Shown here piece after piece: positions 16,794-26,710 of a stretch of 64,000 bases of DNA; position 1 is the first letter of the stretch, and each line of letters begins with the position of its first letter. The position numbers and the translations under genes are program-made. Under the pieces are notes generated by a model. That model did not search any database. It worked only from the letters and a program-made list of their open reading frames with translations, and was not told the origin of the DNA. Origin of the DNA: Lysinibacillus piscis (GTDB lineage: Bacteria > Bacillota > Bacilli > Bacillales_A > Planococcaceae); the NCBI RefSeq assembly GCF_026012395.1, contig NZ_BRZA01000001.1, positions 248,001 to 312,000 on the forward strand. The letters are read 5' to 3'.

Positions 16794-18164
16794 TTATTTC
16801 TCTGTATCTAAGCCCATTTCTTTTGCATACTGTTTACGGATATCGTTACGTACCCAGTACCAAAGAAGTCCATAAGCAATAGCAGCACCAATTGCTACAT
16901 AGAAGTATGGATTTGAAGGGTCAAGCAAGCGTAAAATAATCCATGGAAGCACATGTGAACCTAAGTCAATACCTGAAATCAGAGATGCACCCTCTGGGAA
17001 AGCAAATCCAACAGCACGTCCCATTGTTGTTGCTAATTCAGCAAGGTTTGTGGCAATAAAGAATACAATGAGCAACGTGAACACCGCATTGATTAAACCA
17101 CGAATAATATTGCCTCTTGCAGCCGCTACTGCCCATACAACTGTAAATGGTAATACAGATAAATCTGCAAACGGTAACATATTATTGTATGGTAAGATGA
17201 CTGCTAGTAAAATTGTAATTGGTACCATTAATAGCGCTACAGCCATATTTGCTGGATTTCCAATGACAATTGCTGTATCTAAGCCAATATAAACATTTTT
17301 TCCAGGGAACTTTTTATTAATATAATCACGAGCCCCTTCAGAAATTGGAATTAACCCTTCCATTAACAATGCCACCATACGTGGTGTTAAAATTAACACG
17401 GCTGACATTTGAACACCTAATGTTAAAACGCCTTTCACATCATAGCCACCAAGAATACCAATTAGTATCCCTAACACAAGTCCCATCACTAACGGTTCAC
17501 CAAAAATACCAAAACGTTTTTTCAATGTCTCTGGGTCAGCATGTAGTTTATTTAAACCTGGTACTTTATCGATGATGCGGTTTGATGCATACATTAATGG
17601 GGCAAAATTGACTGTTTCAGAGTGTGCCATCGAAACACCTTTTAACCCAAAATGATGCTCAATCGTTGGCGCTGTCCAGTCAGCTAATTTTAATGTAATC
17701 GCTGTCACGATTAATCCAACAGCAATCGCAAGAATCATACTGTCATAAGCGTAGTACGCAATCGATGCGGCAAAAATCAAATGCCAAAAATTCCAAATAT
17801 CCACATTCAACGTTTTCGTCCAATTGAGCGATAGCATAATAACATTGAGCACTAAAATAAGTGGAATCATTAATGGGGCAACAGGTGTACCGAATGATAT
17901 CGCAGCACCAATCGGCCAACCAACATCTAGAACATCCAGCTGTAACCCTAACGACTCAACCATTGCCTGTGTGGCTGGTCCAAGTGCATCCATCAATAGT
18001 CCAATAACCAAATTAATTCCTATAAAACCAATACCAATTGTTAAAGCTGCACGAAATGATTTATTAAAGCCCTGTTTTAATAGTAGTCCAAACCCTAGCA
18101 TAATGATTGGTAGCATAATAGAAGGACCTAAATCTAACACAAAATCTACTGCTTCTTTAATCAT
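16794..18164 (-). CDS. gatC: PTS galactitol-type IIC membrane component
   Basis: The 456-residue protein has about ten transmembrane stretches and ends DIRKQYAKEMGLDTEK. Segments such as FGFGLLLKQGFNKSF-like residues 28-42 and GLDTAIVIGNPANMAVALLM match the GatC/IIC(Gat) family. It is the transport channel for a hexitol or related polyol, phosphorylated during import. The start at the ATG at 18164 follows GGGGGTGG; a GTG at 18173 is possible but overlaps that site. It lies 22 bases after the IIA gene. Confidence 0.87.
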   Translation of the reverse strand: MIKEAVDFVLDLGPSIMLPIIMLGFGLLLKQGFNKSFRAALTIGIGFIGINLVIGLLMDALGPATQAMVESLGLQLDVLDVGWPIGAAISFGTPVAPLMIPLILVLNVIMLSLNWTKTLNVDIWNFWHLIFAASIAYYAYDSMILAIAVGLIVTAITLKLADWTAPTIEHHFGLKGVSMAHSETVNFAPLMYASNRIIDKVPGLNKLHADPETLKKRFGIFGEPLVMGLVLGILIGILGGYDVKGVLTLGVQMSAVLILTPRMVALLMEGLIPISEGARDYINKKFPGKNVYIGLDTAIVIGNPANMAVALLMVPITILLAVILPYNNMLPFADLSVLPFTVVWAVAAARGNIIRGLINAVFTLLIVFFIATNLAELATTMGRAVGFAFPEGASLISGIDLGSHVLPWIILRLLDPSNPYFYVAIGAAIAYGLLWYWVRNDIRKQYAKEMGLDTEK

Positions 18165-18186
18165 ATATTCCACCCCCTGATTTCTC

Positions 18187-18651
18187 TCACTGTATTCTTT
18201 CTGTTAATAATTGAACAAGTTCATCTGCTGTTGTCATTTCCTGCATTAACTGCATGGTTTCTGCATCTTGAAAAATGCCCATCAATCGTTGTAATAGCTC
18301 AAGCTGACTTTCTGGATCAGAAATAGCTAGCATTAATACCATACTGACTTCTACTTGTGAATCTGGACTACCCATCACACAAAAGGAAACAGGATTTTTT
18401 AACATACTGACGGCAATGGCTGGCTTTAGCACATGCACCGAATCTGTATGTGGTATGGCAACACCTGTATTGGCAAGTGGTAGACCTGTAGGATAAATGA
18501 CCTCTCTGGCTAATACCGCTGCTGAATAGCTTTCCTTTACATATTGTTGCTCATACAGCTTTTCAGCCAAACAGGTAATCACAGCCTCCTTCGTTGGATG
18601 ATCCGCTTGTAATTCAACTAATTTGGTCGTTAATAACGTTTCATTCGTCAT
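18187..18651 (-). CDS. gatA: PTS IIA component (fructose/galactitol type)
   Basis: A 154-residue EIIA domain protein with the motif NTGVAIPHTDSVHV carrying the phospho-histidine (about residue 64). It passes phosphate from HPr to the adjacent IIB. It overlaps the regulator gene by 4 bases (ATGA), so translation is coupled. The C-terminal EIIA module of the regulator at 18648-20717 is related, consistent with the regulator sensing this system's phosphorylation state. Confidence 0.85.
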   Translation of the reverse strand: MTNETLLTTKLVELQADHPTKEAVITCLAEKLYEQQYVKESYSAAVLAREVIYPTGLPLANTGVAIPHTDSVHVLKPAIAVSMLKNPVSFCVMGSPDSQVEVSMVLMLAISDPESQLELLQRLMGIFQDAETMQLMQEMTTADELVQLLTERIQ

Positions 18652-20717
18652 GTATCCTCATCCTTTTCTGCATATACCCTCATTATGTTTACTATTTCGT
18701 GTTTATCAGCTGCGTTCGCTATCTGGAATACATCCTTCTCTACAAGGGCAAGCTGTGATAGCTGAAATAATGCACGAATATGTTTTTCTTTGTCCTTCGC
18801 TGCAATAATGACGACAAGATGTACACGAAAATCTTTGGCAAAATCAACACCATCTCGAATACATAATAAGCTCATCGCTGTACGATTTACGCCCTTTTCT
18901 GGACTTGCATGTGGAATCGAGACATGCTGACCAAGTACCATATAAGGCTGTTCATACTGATGCCCATTAATAATTGCTGTAATATAACTAGACTCAATCG
19001 CACCATTCGCTAAAAGTGGCATCGCAGCTAAATGAATTGCCTCCTGCCAATTAACAACAGACGGTACAATCGTTATAACATCCTCTGTTAAAAAATCCAT
19101 TAAATTCAATCGATTTTGTTTAGCTGGTAGCATCCTGCCAAAATGTCCTTGCTTATCTTCCAACAAATGTTGCAACTCTTTTTTCAGCTTATTTGCATCT
19201 GCAATTTGCCCATGTCGTCCAACAATTTCCATAATTTTATCCACATCCAGCGTAGTTGGGGAATAACCATACAACGCTTGCATCACTCGCTTCCGTAGCT
19301 GTGCTTTTTCTTCCTCAGACGGTAGCTGTCGTACAATAAATAGCTGCTTGTCTGTTTGTACAATTCTAGGAGAAAAAACAATATCATAATCTTGCTCAAA
19401 CTGCTGAAACTCTCGAATCGATAAAGGCTCTAAAAAGTGAAACTCTGGAAATACTTTTTGCAATGTATGATTCATCAATTTCGATACAGATAAACCATTT
19501 GGACAAATGACAACTGCTCGAACTTTTGCATGAATACTATCGCCTTGGCGTTCTAGCCAACCACCAATAAACATCGTTAAGTATACAAGCTCACTTTCTG
19601 GTATCGTCTCACCAATCATTGCTTCCAGTGGTGTTACAGATTGCTTAACTAAAAAATGAAGTTCTCCAAATTCTGCATCAATTTTCTCAGCATATTCATT
19701 TGAGGTTGTCAAATGATATTTGATTCTGTAATAAGCTGGCTTCATATGAATAAAAATAAGGCGAATTAAGCTTTCTTTGTCCTTTAACGTTAAACAAGCA
19801 TTTTTTTCAAATAGACGTAGCGTTGCTGCTACTGCATTTTTTAATTCTGGAAGGGTTGTATCCGTTAGCACCTCGTTGGAGGACACATTGGACGCTAATA
19901 AATTTAAAGCCATAAACAGCCGCTCTGCCCTTGGAAAGGAGCTATTCTCACCTAACAAAAGCTCTACCGCTTGATATTCTGTTGTATCAGATAGCTCCTC
20001 ATAGTGAATGCAAAATGTAGAACCAATGCGCTCCTTTTCCTCAATGCGTATAAAAATAATCATTAGCAAATAAGGTAGTTGTTTCAGCTTTTCATCTGTA
20101 AACGTTAATTGCAATTGTTCTTCCACTTGACTAAGCCATTCAGAAATCTCTTGCTTTCTCGCTTTATCCGTAACAACCATATCTTCCATCATGGTTTCTC
20201 CATAATCTGCTGCTAACACTTTATCAATTACTTGGAGAAGCAATCTTCTTTTTTGAATTTCACTGCCAATCATTTCATAGCCATATTGTCTTGAATAGCT
20301 AACAGTCAAGCTATGTGGCTGTAGTATTTCCTGCACAACTTTCAAATCATTTAAAATCGTATTCTTACTAACAAGAAGTGCCGATGTAAAGTGATGAAGG
20401 GATAATTCCTCTTGCTTACTCAATATCATCAATATAATAAGCTGCGCGCGCTCATATTCTGATAAAATATAATGACGGCTTGTGTTACCTTCCATTTTTA
20501 AATAGGATTGTACTTGTTCATCGACTAGGAAAAATCCACTTTTTGATTTTTCAATAATCGGAAGGTCATGTGCTAAAAGCCAATGATTAATTTTATCAAT
20601 GCTATAACCTATTTGATGACGACTTAATCCATGTTTTTCCACCAATTCTTTACTTTTTATAGTAGGATTAAAAATGAGCTCCTTTAGTAGCAAGTTACTT
20701 CTTTCATCCAGATACAT
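18648..20717 (-). CDS. PRD-containing PTS-regulated transcription activator (MtlR/BglG-like)
   Basis: The 689-residue protein has N-terminal winged helices (about 1-160, with NPTIKSKELVEKHGLSRHQI), two PTS regulation domains (about 180-390, each with conserved histidines), a GatB-like IIB module with cysteine (VICPNGLSVSKLM, near 405) and a C-terminal EIIA module with IPHASPEKG. Such regulators activate PTS operons and are switched by phosphorylation from HPr and IIB. The DNA-binding rather than RNA-binding N-terminus argues for an activator, not an antiterminator. I start at the ATG at 20717, 8 bases after AGGAGG; longer frames to 20831 run through the promoter region. It is the first gene of its operon. 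Confidence 0.85.
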   Translation of the reverse strand: MYLDERSNLLLKELIFNPTIKSKELVEKHGLSRHQIGYSIDKINHWLLAHDLPIIEKSKSGFFLVDEQVQSYLKMEGNTSRHYILSEYERAQLIILMILSKQEELSLHHFTSALLVSKNTILNDLKVVQEILQPHSLTVSYSRQYGYEMIGSEIQKRRLLLQVIDKVLAADYGETMMEDMVVTDKARKQEISEWLSQVEEQLQLTFTDEKLKQLPYLLMIIFIRIEEKERIGSTFCIHYEELSDTTEYQAVELLLGENSSFPRAERLFMALNLLASNVSSNEVLTDTTLPELKNAVAATLRLFEKNACLTLKDKESLIRLIFIHMKPAYYRIKYHLTTSNEYAEKIDAEFGELHFLVKQSVTPLEAMIGETIPESELVYLTMFIGGWLERQGDSIHAKVRAVVICPNGLSVSKLMNHTLQKVFPEFHFLEPLSIREFQQFEQDYDIVFSPRIVQTDKQLFIVRQLPSEEEKAQLRKRVMQALYGYSPTTLDVDKIMEIVGRHGQIADANKLKKELQHLLEDKQGHFGRMLPAKQNRLNLMDFLTEDVITIVPSVVNWQEAIHLAAMPLLANGAIESSYITAIINGHQYEQPYMVLGQHVSIPHASPEKGVNRTAMSLLCIRDGVDFAKDFRVHLVVIIAAKDKEKHIRALFQLSQLALVEKDVFQIANAADKHEIVNIMRVYAEKDEDT

Positions 20718-20765
20718 GAACATTACCTCCTTGCTTATTTTCATACTATCATGATTATTCAGAAT

Positions 20766-20782
20766 ATTGTATGCGTTTTCAT
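20766..20782 (-). promoter_or_regulatory. cre-like box overlapping a -10 element ahead of the PRD/PTS operon
   Basis: On the minus strand ATGAAAACGCATACA (20768-20782) fits WTGNAANCGNWNNCW at every position and overlaps a TACAAT -10-like hexamer (20766-20771). CcpA bound here would block the promoter of the galactitol-type PTS operon. The -35 region is weak, as expected if an activator is required. Confidence 0.55.
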
Positions 20783-20836
20783 CCCACTTTTTCATCATTT
20801 CTGTGCGCACAATTGTGATGCTGGAAAACAAATGAA

Positions 20837-20865
20837 AAAACTGCTAGAAAATTTCTAACAGTTTT
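20837..20865 (-). terminator. Terminator after the SorC-family regulator
   Basis: AAAACTGCTAGAAA (20837-20850) pairs with TTTCTAACAGTTTT (20852-20865) apart from one mismatch, and on the minus strand a T-run follows. It overlaps the stop codon of the regulator gene and ends the E1alpha operon. Confidence 0.75.
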
Positions 20866-21820
20866 AGCTTGTTTCATTTAGAATAGCAAGGGCTGTTTGC
20901 TCATCAATAATGAGTGTATGAAGATAGTTCCCCTTTAAAGCAGCCTCAACGCTCTCTGCCTTATGTGTACCTTCTGCAACACCAATCACATAGGGGATTT
21001 TGATTAAATCCTGTAAGTGCAAGCCAATAATGCGGCTATTTAGCTCATGTTCAATGGGCGTACCTTCTTGGTCAAAAAAGCGAGAGCCAATATCACCAAT
21101 AGCGCCTGCCTTCTTTAAACTTTGAATATCTGCTTCTTGCACATAGCCGATTTCTTTCATCGTTGATCCTTTATGAGGATTACCAATACCGATTAATGCT
21201 ACCTCGACATTTTTTCCTTCCTCTAACACTTGTGCAATATCCTGCATTTCTACTAAACGTTCTCTTAGCTCCACTGTTTCTACGATGGCTGGTGCGTATA
21301 AATACGAGCAACTACCATTCATTTTTTTAGCCAGCTCATAGGCTAGTTGGTTCGCATGAATTTCAACACTTTTTGTGCCCATTCCACCAACAAGTGGCAC
21401 AATATTAATCTGTTCACGGCGTTCAAATGGATATTCTTTGACGACCTCTGCCAACGTCTTCCCCCATGAAATGCCTAGTTGCTTCACGTCTTGTCCTAGC
21501 CAGCGAGCAATGTAGTGTGCGGCCATTTGACCAACCGAGCGCCGAACCATATCAGGTGTTAAACCAACAGAAGGTACAACAACAGCATCTTGTAGCCCAT
21601 ATTGTGTTTCTAACCTTTTTTCGAGCTCCACTGTATGTACACTTTCATCTTTAATAAACACTTCTACAATTCCTGTATCTTTCGCTTTTTGTAACAATTT
21701 TGAAATCACAGGTCGGGACACACCCATTTTTTTAGCGATTTGTTGCTGTGTCCAACCATCTGTATAGTACCAATTTGCTATTTTTACAAGCTGCCGTCGT
21801 TCTTCCCAACTTAACATCAT
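20864..21820 (-). CDS. SorC/DeoR-family sugar-binding transcriptional regulator
   Basis: A 318-residue regulator with an N-terminal HTH (GWTQQQIAKKMGVSRPVISK, about residues 22-41) and the SorC sugar-phosphate-binding domain, recognisable by LGISWGKTLAEV and IVPLVGGMG and by the terminal GNYLHTLIIDEQTA. It binds a phosphorylated sugar or polyol effector. It is the last gene of the E1alpha-E1beta-E2-E3 operon (136 bases after E3). The shared 33-bp elements at the gut and E1alpha promoters are its best candidate sites. I start at the first ATG of the MM pair at 21820, 6 bases after GGGAGGG; the frame to 21955 would overlap the E3 gene end without a site. Confidence 0.82.
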   Translation of the reverse strand: MMLSWEERRQLVKIANWYYTDGWTQQQIAKKMGVSRPVISKLLQKAKDTGIVEVFIKDESVHTVELEKRLETQYGLQDAVVVPSVGLTPDMVRRSVGQMAAHYIARWLGQDVKQLGISWGKTLAEVVKEYPFERREQINIVPLVGGMGTKSVEIHANQLAYELAKKMNGSCSYLYAPAIVETVELRERLVEMQDIAQVLEEGKNVEVALIGIGNPHKGSTMKEIGYVQEADIQSLKKAGAIGDIGSRFFDQEGTPIEHELNSRIIGLHLQDLIKIPYVIGVAEGTHKAESVEAALKGNYLHTLIIDEQTALAILNETS

Positions 21821-21956
21821 CTTTATCCCTCCCAACGACTCATAAATGTATAAAGTTTCTACTACTTCTCTATTATAACAAGTACCTTGAAAAGTAAATA
21901 GTGTCGACAAAAATATGGCGCAACTTAATCCGTTTGCGCCATTCATTCGTTTCATT

Positions 21957-23342
21957 TTATTCTATTTTACGAAGCTTATGCACACCTTGTACTGCTGCTT
22001 CAAAAAATGTTTCGGCTATTGTTGGATGTGGATGAATCATTTTCGCTGCTTCATCCAGTGTCCCTTCTAAATACATAAAAGCAGATGCCTCTGAAATCAT
22101 TTCTGTGACATGTGAGCCAACCATGACAGCACCGATAATTTCTCCATACTTCGCCTCGTATATAATCTTTGTAAATCCATCTGGCTCACCTGCTGACAAT
22201 GCTTTACCACTACCTGCAAAATCAAATTTCTCTACTCGCACATCAATGCCTTGCTTTTTCGCTTCCTCTTCCATTAAACCCACGCTCGCTATTTCTGGGA
22301 ATGTATAAATACAACGTGGCATGACCTTATAATCAATGGCATCTGCAACACCTGCTGCATTATTCGCTGCTACAACACCCTCTGCGCTCGCTGCATGTGC
22401 TAACTGCCAACCACCAATAACATCACCAACCGCATAGACATTCGGATAATTGGTTTCCATTTTGTCATTTACTTGAATAAATGGGCCATTCATCGTCAGC
22501 TTAATATCATTTGTTGCAGATAGATTTGGACGTCGACCTGTACTAATAAGCAACGTATCTGCCTCTACAGTAAACATGGCGTCCTTCGCATCTGAGCATG
22601 TCACAAGCTTCACACCATCTACCTCACTAATAGATTGTACCTTCGATTTTGTATGCATGACAATGCCTTTTTTCTTCAGCATCTTCGTTAAGAGCTTTGC
22701 TGCCTCCGCATCCTCTGTTGGCACAATGCGGTCTGCTGCCTCAATAACGGTTACTTTTGTTTTTAATGAGGAAAAAATACACGCTAACTCCATACCAATC
22801 ACACCACCGCCAATAATGACAATGGATGCTGGGATGTCAGCAATATCGAAAATGGTATCACTCGTATGAAAGACTACAGTATCTAAGCCTGCAATCGGTG
22901 GGACGGCTGGTGTTGATCCTGTAGCGACAATTATCTTACTAGCCTGAATGGTTTCCACTCCCGCCTCTGTTTTCACAGCAACATCACCATTTTCTTGCAC
23001 AGAGCCAAAGCCATTGAAGACATCAATTTTACCTTGTTTAAGTAAAAAGGCAATACCTCCACGTAGACGCTCAATCACTTCATTTTTTCGCTTCTTCATT
23101 TTGTCAAAGGACAATACAATATCGCTTACTTCAATGCCCCAATCTTTTGCTTTTTCAATGTTGTCAATTATTTCAGCATGCTTTAATAATGTTTTAGATG
23201 GAATACAGCCTCTATTTAAGCATGTTCCACCTAAGAAATCAGGCTCAATGAGTGCTATTTTTTTCCCAAGCTCTGCTGCATGAAGCGCCGCCACATAGCC
23301 ACCTGGTCCGCCACCAATCACGACAATATCATATGATGTCAT
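21957..23342 (-). CDS. acoL: Dihydrolipoyl dehydrogenase (E3)
   Basis: The 461-residue flavoprotein has the FAD motif VVIGGGPGGYVAALHAAELG, the redox-active disulfide GGTCLNRGCIPSK (Cys about 41 and 46), the NAD motif IIGGGVIGME and the C-terminal HPHPTIAE with the active-site His-Glu. It reoxidises dihydrolipoamide on E2. AGGGAGG precedes the ATG at 23342. It follows the E2 gene closely, in the order E1alpha-E1beta-E2-E3 known from acetoin dehydrogenase operons. The symbol is by analogy. Confidence 0.9.
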   Translation of the reverse strand: MTSYDIVVIGGGPGGYVAALHAAELGKKIALIEPDFLGGTCLNRGCIPSKTLLKHAEIIDNIEKAKDWGIEVSDIVLSFDKMKKRKNEVIERLRGGIAFLLKQGKIDVFNGFGSVQENGDVAVKTEAGVETIQASKIIVATGSTPAVPPIAGLDTVVFHTSDTIFDIADIPASIVIIGGGVIGMELACIFSSLKTKVTVIEAADRIVPTEDAEAAKLLTKMLKKKGIVMHTKSKVQSISEVDGVKLVTCSDAKDAMFTVEADTLLISTGRRPNLSATNDIKLTMNGPFIQVNDKMETNYPNVYAVGDVIGGWQLAHAASAEGVVAANNAAGVADAIDYKVMPRCIYTFPEIASVGLMEEEAKKQGIDVRVEKFDFAGSGKALSAGEPDGFTKIIYEAKYGEIIGAVMVGSHVTEMISEASAFMYLEGTLDEAAKMIHPHPTIAETFFEAAVQGVHKLRKIE

Positions 23343-23355
23343 CACTCTATCCTCC

Positions 23356-24693
23356 CTACACAAGTAACTCGTATGGATTTTCTAAAATATCTTTCAGCTC
23401 TGTTAAAAAGGCTGCTGCTGGTGCACCATCAATGACACGATGGTCAAAGGATAAGCTTACTGTCATCATTGGGCGAATTTCTAGCACGCCATTGACCGCA
23501 ACAGGCTTATCCTGCATACGTCCGACACCAAGAATCGCACTCTCAGGCTGATTAATAACAGGTGTAAACATATCGACTGCATACATACCAACATTGCTAA
23601 TCGTAAAGGTAGAGCCCTTCATTTGGTCTGGCAATAGCTTATTATCACGTGCACGTTTGGCAATATCCTTGGCATCCTGTGTTAGCTCAGCTAAGCCTTT
23701 CGCTAGTACATCCTTCACCACTGGAACCATTAAGCCATCATTCACTGCTACAGCTAAACCAATATGCACATAATGATGCTGTACAAGCTCATCTCCATCC
23801 AGAGAAACATTGATTTCTGGATGTCTTGCCAACGCTACTGCTGTTGCCTTCATTAAAATTTCTGTATACGATACACGCAAACCTGTCTGTTTTTCAATCA
23901 CTGGTAAAATAGCGGCACGTAACTCTTTGACCTTCGTCATATCAATTTCACTTGCCATTGTCACATGTGGTGCTGTGTGCTTACTTTGTACCATTCGTTC
24001 TGCAATCACCTTGCGCATACCAGATAGTTTTTTGCGAGAAGTCGCTTGTGCTTCTGTTGATGCTGGTGTACGCTTCGTCGAAATGACATCGTTTTTCGTA
24101 ATTTTGCCATGTGCACCACTACCTTGCACTGTTGATAAATCAATTTGTTCCTGCTCCGCAATTTTACGTGCTAGTGGTGTGGCTTTTGTTTGAGCTGGTG
24201 CATTGTGTACAAAGGCAGCTACATCTTTTTTATGTACGCGCCCATTTGGACCACTCCCACTAATAACCGTCAGCTCCACATTTTCAGTACGTGCCAATGC
24301 TCTAGCTGCTGGTGTTGCTCGTGGCTTTTCACCATCATTTATTGGTGCTGCTGTCGAGTTGGTTGCTTGAACAGGCGCTGCTGGTGCTGGCGCTGGTTCC
24401 ACTACCTCCTCTGTTGCCCCAGATTCCCCTGGTGGCTCATCGGGTACAGCCTCACCCGCTACGCCAATATAGCCAATAACGTGATTGACAGGTACTTGAT
24501 CATCCTCACCAAAATACTTTTTTAATAAAATCCCTTCATCGTAGGATTCTACTTCAATATTAATTTTGTCCGTCATAATCTCGAAAAGTGGCTCACCCAC
24601 TTCAACGCTGTCGCCCTCCTCCTTAAACCATTGAAGAAGCGTCCCAACTGCCATGGTACTACTCAGCTTTGGCATGAAAATTTCCTTTGCCAT
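23356..24693 (-). CDS. acoC: 2-oxoacid/acetoin dehydrogenase E2 with two peripheral subunit-binding domains
   Basis: The 445-residue protein has one lipoyl domain (lipoyl-Lys43 in MTDKINIEVES), a Pro/Ala-rich linker, and then two E3/E1-binding domain-like segments: RATPAARALARTENVELTVI (about 131-150) and KATPLARKIAEQEQIDLSTV (about 172-191). A catalytic acyltransferase domain ends with DHRVIDGAPAA, which carries the active-site histidine. Most E2 proteins have a single binding domain, so two is noteworthy. It transfers acyl groups to CoA. The start is the ATG at 24693, 7 bases after AGGAGGG. Confidence 0.88.
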   Translation of the reverse strand: MAKEIFMPKLSSTMAVGTLLQWFKEEGDSVEVGEPLFEIMTDKINIEVESYDEGILLKKYFGEDDQVPVNHVIGYIGVAGEAVPDEPPGESGATEEVVEPAPAPAAPVQATNSTAAPINDGEKPRATPAARALARTENVELTVISGSGPNGRVHKKDVAAFVHNAPAQTKATPLARKIAEQEQIDLSTVQGSGAHGKITKNDVISTKRTPASTEAQATSRKKLSGMRKVIAERMVQSKHTAPHVTMASEIDMTKVKELRAAILPVIEKQTGLRVSYTEILMKATAVALARHPEINVSLDGDELVQHHYVHIGLAVAVNDGLMVPVVKDVLAKGLAELTQDAKDIAKRARDNKLLPDQMKGSTFTISNVGMYAVDMFTPVINQPESAILGVGRMQDKPVAVNGVLEIRPMMTVSLSFDHRVIDGAPAAAFLTELKDILENPYELLV

Positions 24694-24705
24694 CCACAAT
24701 CCCTC

Positions 24706-25695
24706 CTATTTGTTTTTCACAACTTCTTTGACTGCTGCAATAATGTCTGGTATTTGAGGGATTGCTGCTTTTTCCAATGTTGGATTGTATGGAATTGGTA
24801 CAGCAAGTCCACCAAGACGTTTAATTGGTGCATCTAAATAATCAAATGCCTCACTCTCTGCAATCATACTTGCGATTTCGCCACCAATACCGCCTCGTTT
24901 CACAGCCTCATGCACGACAATTAAACGACCTGTTTTCTTCACAGAATTAATAATTGTTTCCTCATCAAGTGGTACAATGGTTCTTGGGTCCACCACTTCG
25001 ACACTAATTCCTTCTTTTTCAAGCGCTGCTGCTGCTTCTAATGCTTTATGCACCATCATCGCTGTCGCCACAATCGTTACGTCTGTTCCTTCACGCTTCA
25101 CATCCGCTTTACCTAAAGGAATTGAATACTGCTCCTCAGGTACATGACCAGATGTTTTATAAAGTAACTTATGTTCATAGAAAATAACTGGATTATCGTC
25201 ATCCATTGCTGCTTTTAGTAAGCCTTTTACATCATAGGCTGTTGATGGTTGCACAACCTTTAATCCTGGAATATGGGCCATCCATGCCTCTAAGCTTTGT
25301 GAATGCTGTGCAGCTGCTCCTGTACCTGAGCCTGATGGTGTACGCAATACCATTGGTACTTTTCCTTTTCCACCAAACATATAACGTGTTTTCGCTGCTT
25401 GGTTAACCATTTGATCCATAGCAATCGTAATAAAATCGGAAAACTGTAGCTCTAAAATAGGCCGCATTCCTGTTAAAGCTGCCCCAACTGCTGCTCCAGC
25501 AATCGCTGCCTCTGAGATAGGTGTATTACGCACACGTTCTGGGCCGAATTCTTCAATCATGCCACGTGTTACACCAAATGCCCCTCCATAAATACCAATA
25601 TCCTCACCTAAAATAAATACATCCTGATTTTGACGCATTTCTTGGGTCATTGCTTCACGTACTGCCTCTAAATAAGTAATTTCTCGATTTGTCAT
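24706..25695 (-). CDS. acoB: 2-oxoacid/acetoin dehydrogenase E1 beta subunit
   Basis: A 329-residue transketolase-like protein, complete from [14 protein letters not shown] to the C-terminus. The core [20 protein letters not shown] and the segment [21 protein letters not shown] are typical of E1 beta chains. With E1 alpha it binds thiamine diphosphate and decarboxylates or cleaves the substrate. The start at 25695 follows AGAGGTG; the longer frame to 25728 overlaps the E1 alpha gene. It is spaced 12 bases from the E2 gene. Confidence 0.9.
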   Translation of the reverse strand: MTNREITYLEAVREAMTQEMRQNQDVFILGEDIGIYGGAFGVTRGMIEEFGPERVRNTPISEAAIAGAAVGAALTGMRPILELQFSDFITIAMDQMVNQAAKTRYMFGGKGKVPMVLRTPSGSGTGAAAQHSQSLEAWMAHIPGLKVVQPSTAYDVKGLLKAAMDDDNPVIFYEHKLLYKTSGHVPEEQYSIPLGKADVKREGTDVTIVATAMMVHKALEAAAALEKEGISVEVVDPRTIVPLDEETIINSVKKTGRLIVVHEAVKRGGIGGEIASMIAESEAFDYLDAPIKRLGGLAVPIPYNPTLEKAAIPQIPDIIAAVKEVVKNK

Positions 25696-25714
25696 AGGAT
25701 TCACCTCTTCATTA

Positions 25715-26695
25715 TTATGCAAATACATCTTCTTCTAAAGTATCAATAGATGGCTCTGGACTTGCCTCTGCAAATTTCACAGCATCCTCAATTTCTTGGC
25801 TCGCTTGCTGTTGCAATGCTTGTGCCTCATCTTCCGTCAACACACCCGCTTCGATTAATACTGTTTTAAAGCGCTTAATGCCATCTTTTGCACGCCATTC
25901 GTTTTCTTCTTCACGTGTACGATATTTTTTCGCATCTGATTTAGAGTGACCTTTCCAGCGATATGTTTTCATTTCGATTAATGTTGGTCCATTACCATTA
26001 CGTGCTTGTTCAACAGCCTCATCCACTGTATTCATAATTTCCAACATGTCACAACCGTCCACGATTTTCCCTGGAATACCATAAGCACTAGCACGATCAG
26101 CAATATTTTCAACACGTGTCATATCTTTAACTGGTCCAGACATACCATATTGGTTATTTTCACAAATAAAGACAACTGGTAAATCCCATATCGCTGCTAA
26201 ATTTACAGATTCATGGAAACTACCTTCATTTGATGCTCCATCACCGAAGAAGCATAGGACAACGTAATTTTCATTTTTCATTTTAGATGTTAGCGCAGCA
26301 CCTACAGCTAGTGGAATACCTCCCCCTACAATACCATTTGCACCAAGGTTCCCTTTTTCGACATCTGCAATGTGCATCGAGCCACCTTTTCCTTTACAAT
26401 AACCCGTTTCACGTCCAAAGAGCTCCGCCATCATTTTATTGACATCACCCTCTTTTGAAATACAGTGACCATGCCCTCGATGTGTGCTGATAATTTTATC
26501 TTTTGATTCTAATACAGCAATCGAGCCTGCTGCAGAAGCCTCCTGTCCAACGCATAAATGTGTTGTACCATGGATAAGCCCTTTAGCAAAAAATTGGTCT
26601 ACTTTTTCATCAAAATAACGAATTAACCACATTTCTTTATATAAATCTTTTAACTTTTCGTTCGAAATTGAAGCAGGTACATTTAGATTTGTCAT
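25715..26695 (-). CDS. acoA: 2-oxoacid/acetoin dehydrogenase E1 alpha subunit
   Basis: The 326-residue protein has the thiamine-diphosphate motif [20 protein letters not shown] ending in CENN (about residues 165-195) and [14 protein letters not shown]. It is the first gene of the operon, with AGGAGG ahead of the ATG and a near-consensus promoter 50-78 bases upstream. Its size and the operon order fit AcoA of the acetoin cleavage system, but a pyruvate or other 2-oxoacid substrate cannot be excluded. No AcoR-type sigma-54 activator is present; the operon ends in a SorC regulator instead. Confidence 0.9.
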   Translation of the reverse strand: MTNLNVPASISNEKLKDLYKEMWLIRYFDEKVDQFFAKGLIHGTTHLCVGQEASAAGSIAVLESKDKIISTHRGHGHCISKEGDVNKMMAELFGRETGYCKGKGGSMHIADVEKGNLGANGIVGGGIPLAVGAALTSKMKNENYVVLCFFGDGASNEGSFHESVNLAAIWDLPVVFICENNQYGMSGPVKDMTRVENIADRASAYGIPGKIVDGCDMLEIMNTVDEAVEQARNGNGPTLIEMKTYRWKGHSKSDAKKYRTREEENEWRAKDGIKRFKTVLIEAGVLTEDEAQALQQQASQEIEDAVKFAEASPEPSIDTLEEDVFA

Positions 26696-26710
26696 CTTCC
26701 ATTCCTCCTG

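Noticed and set aside
20718-20831. Extended N-terminus of the PRD regulator
   Set aside because: The frame is open to 20831 but runs through a promoter and cre-like box; the AGGAGG site selects the start at 20717.
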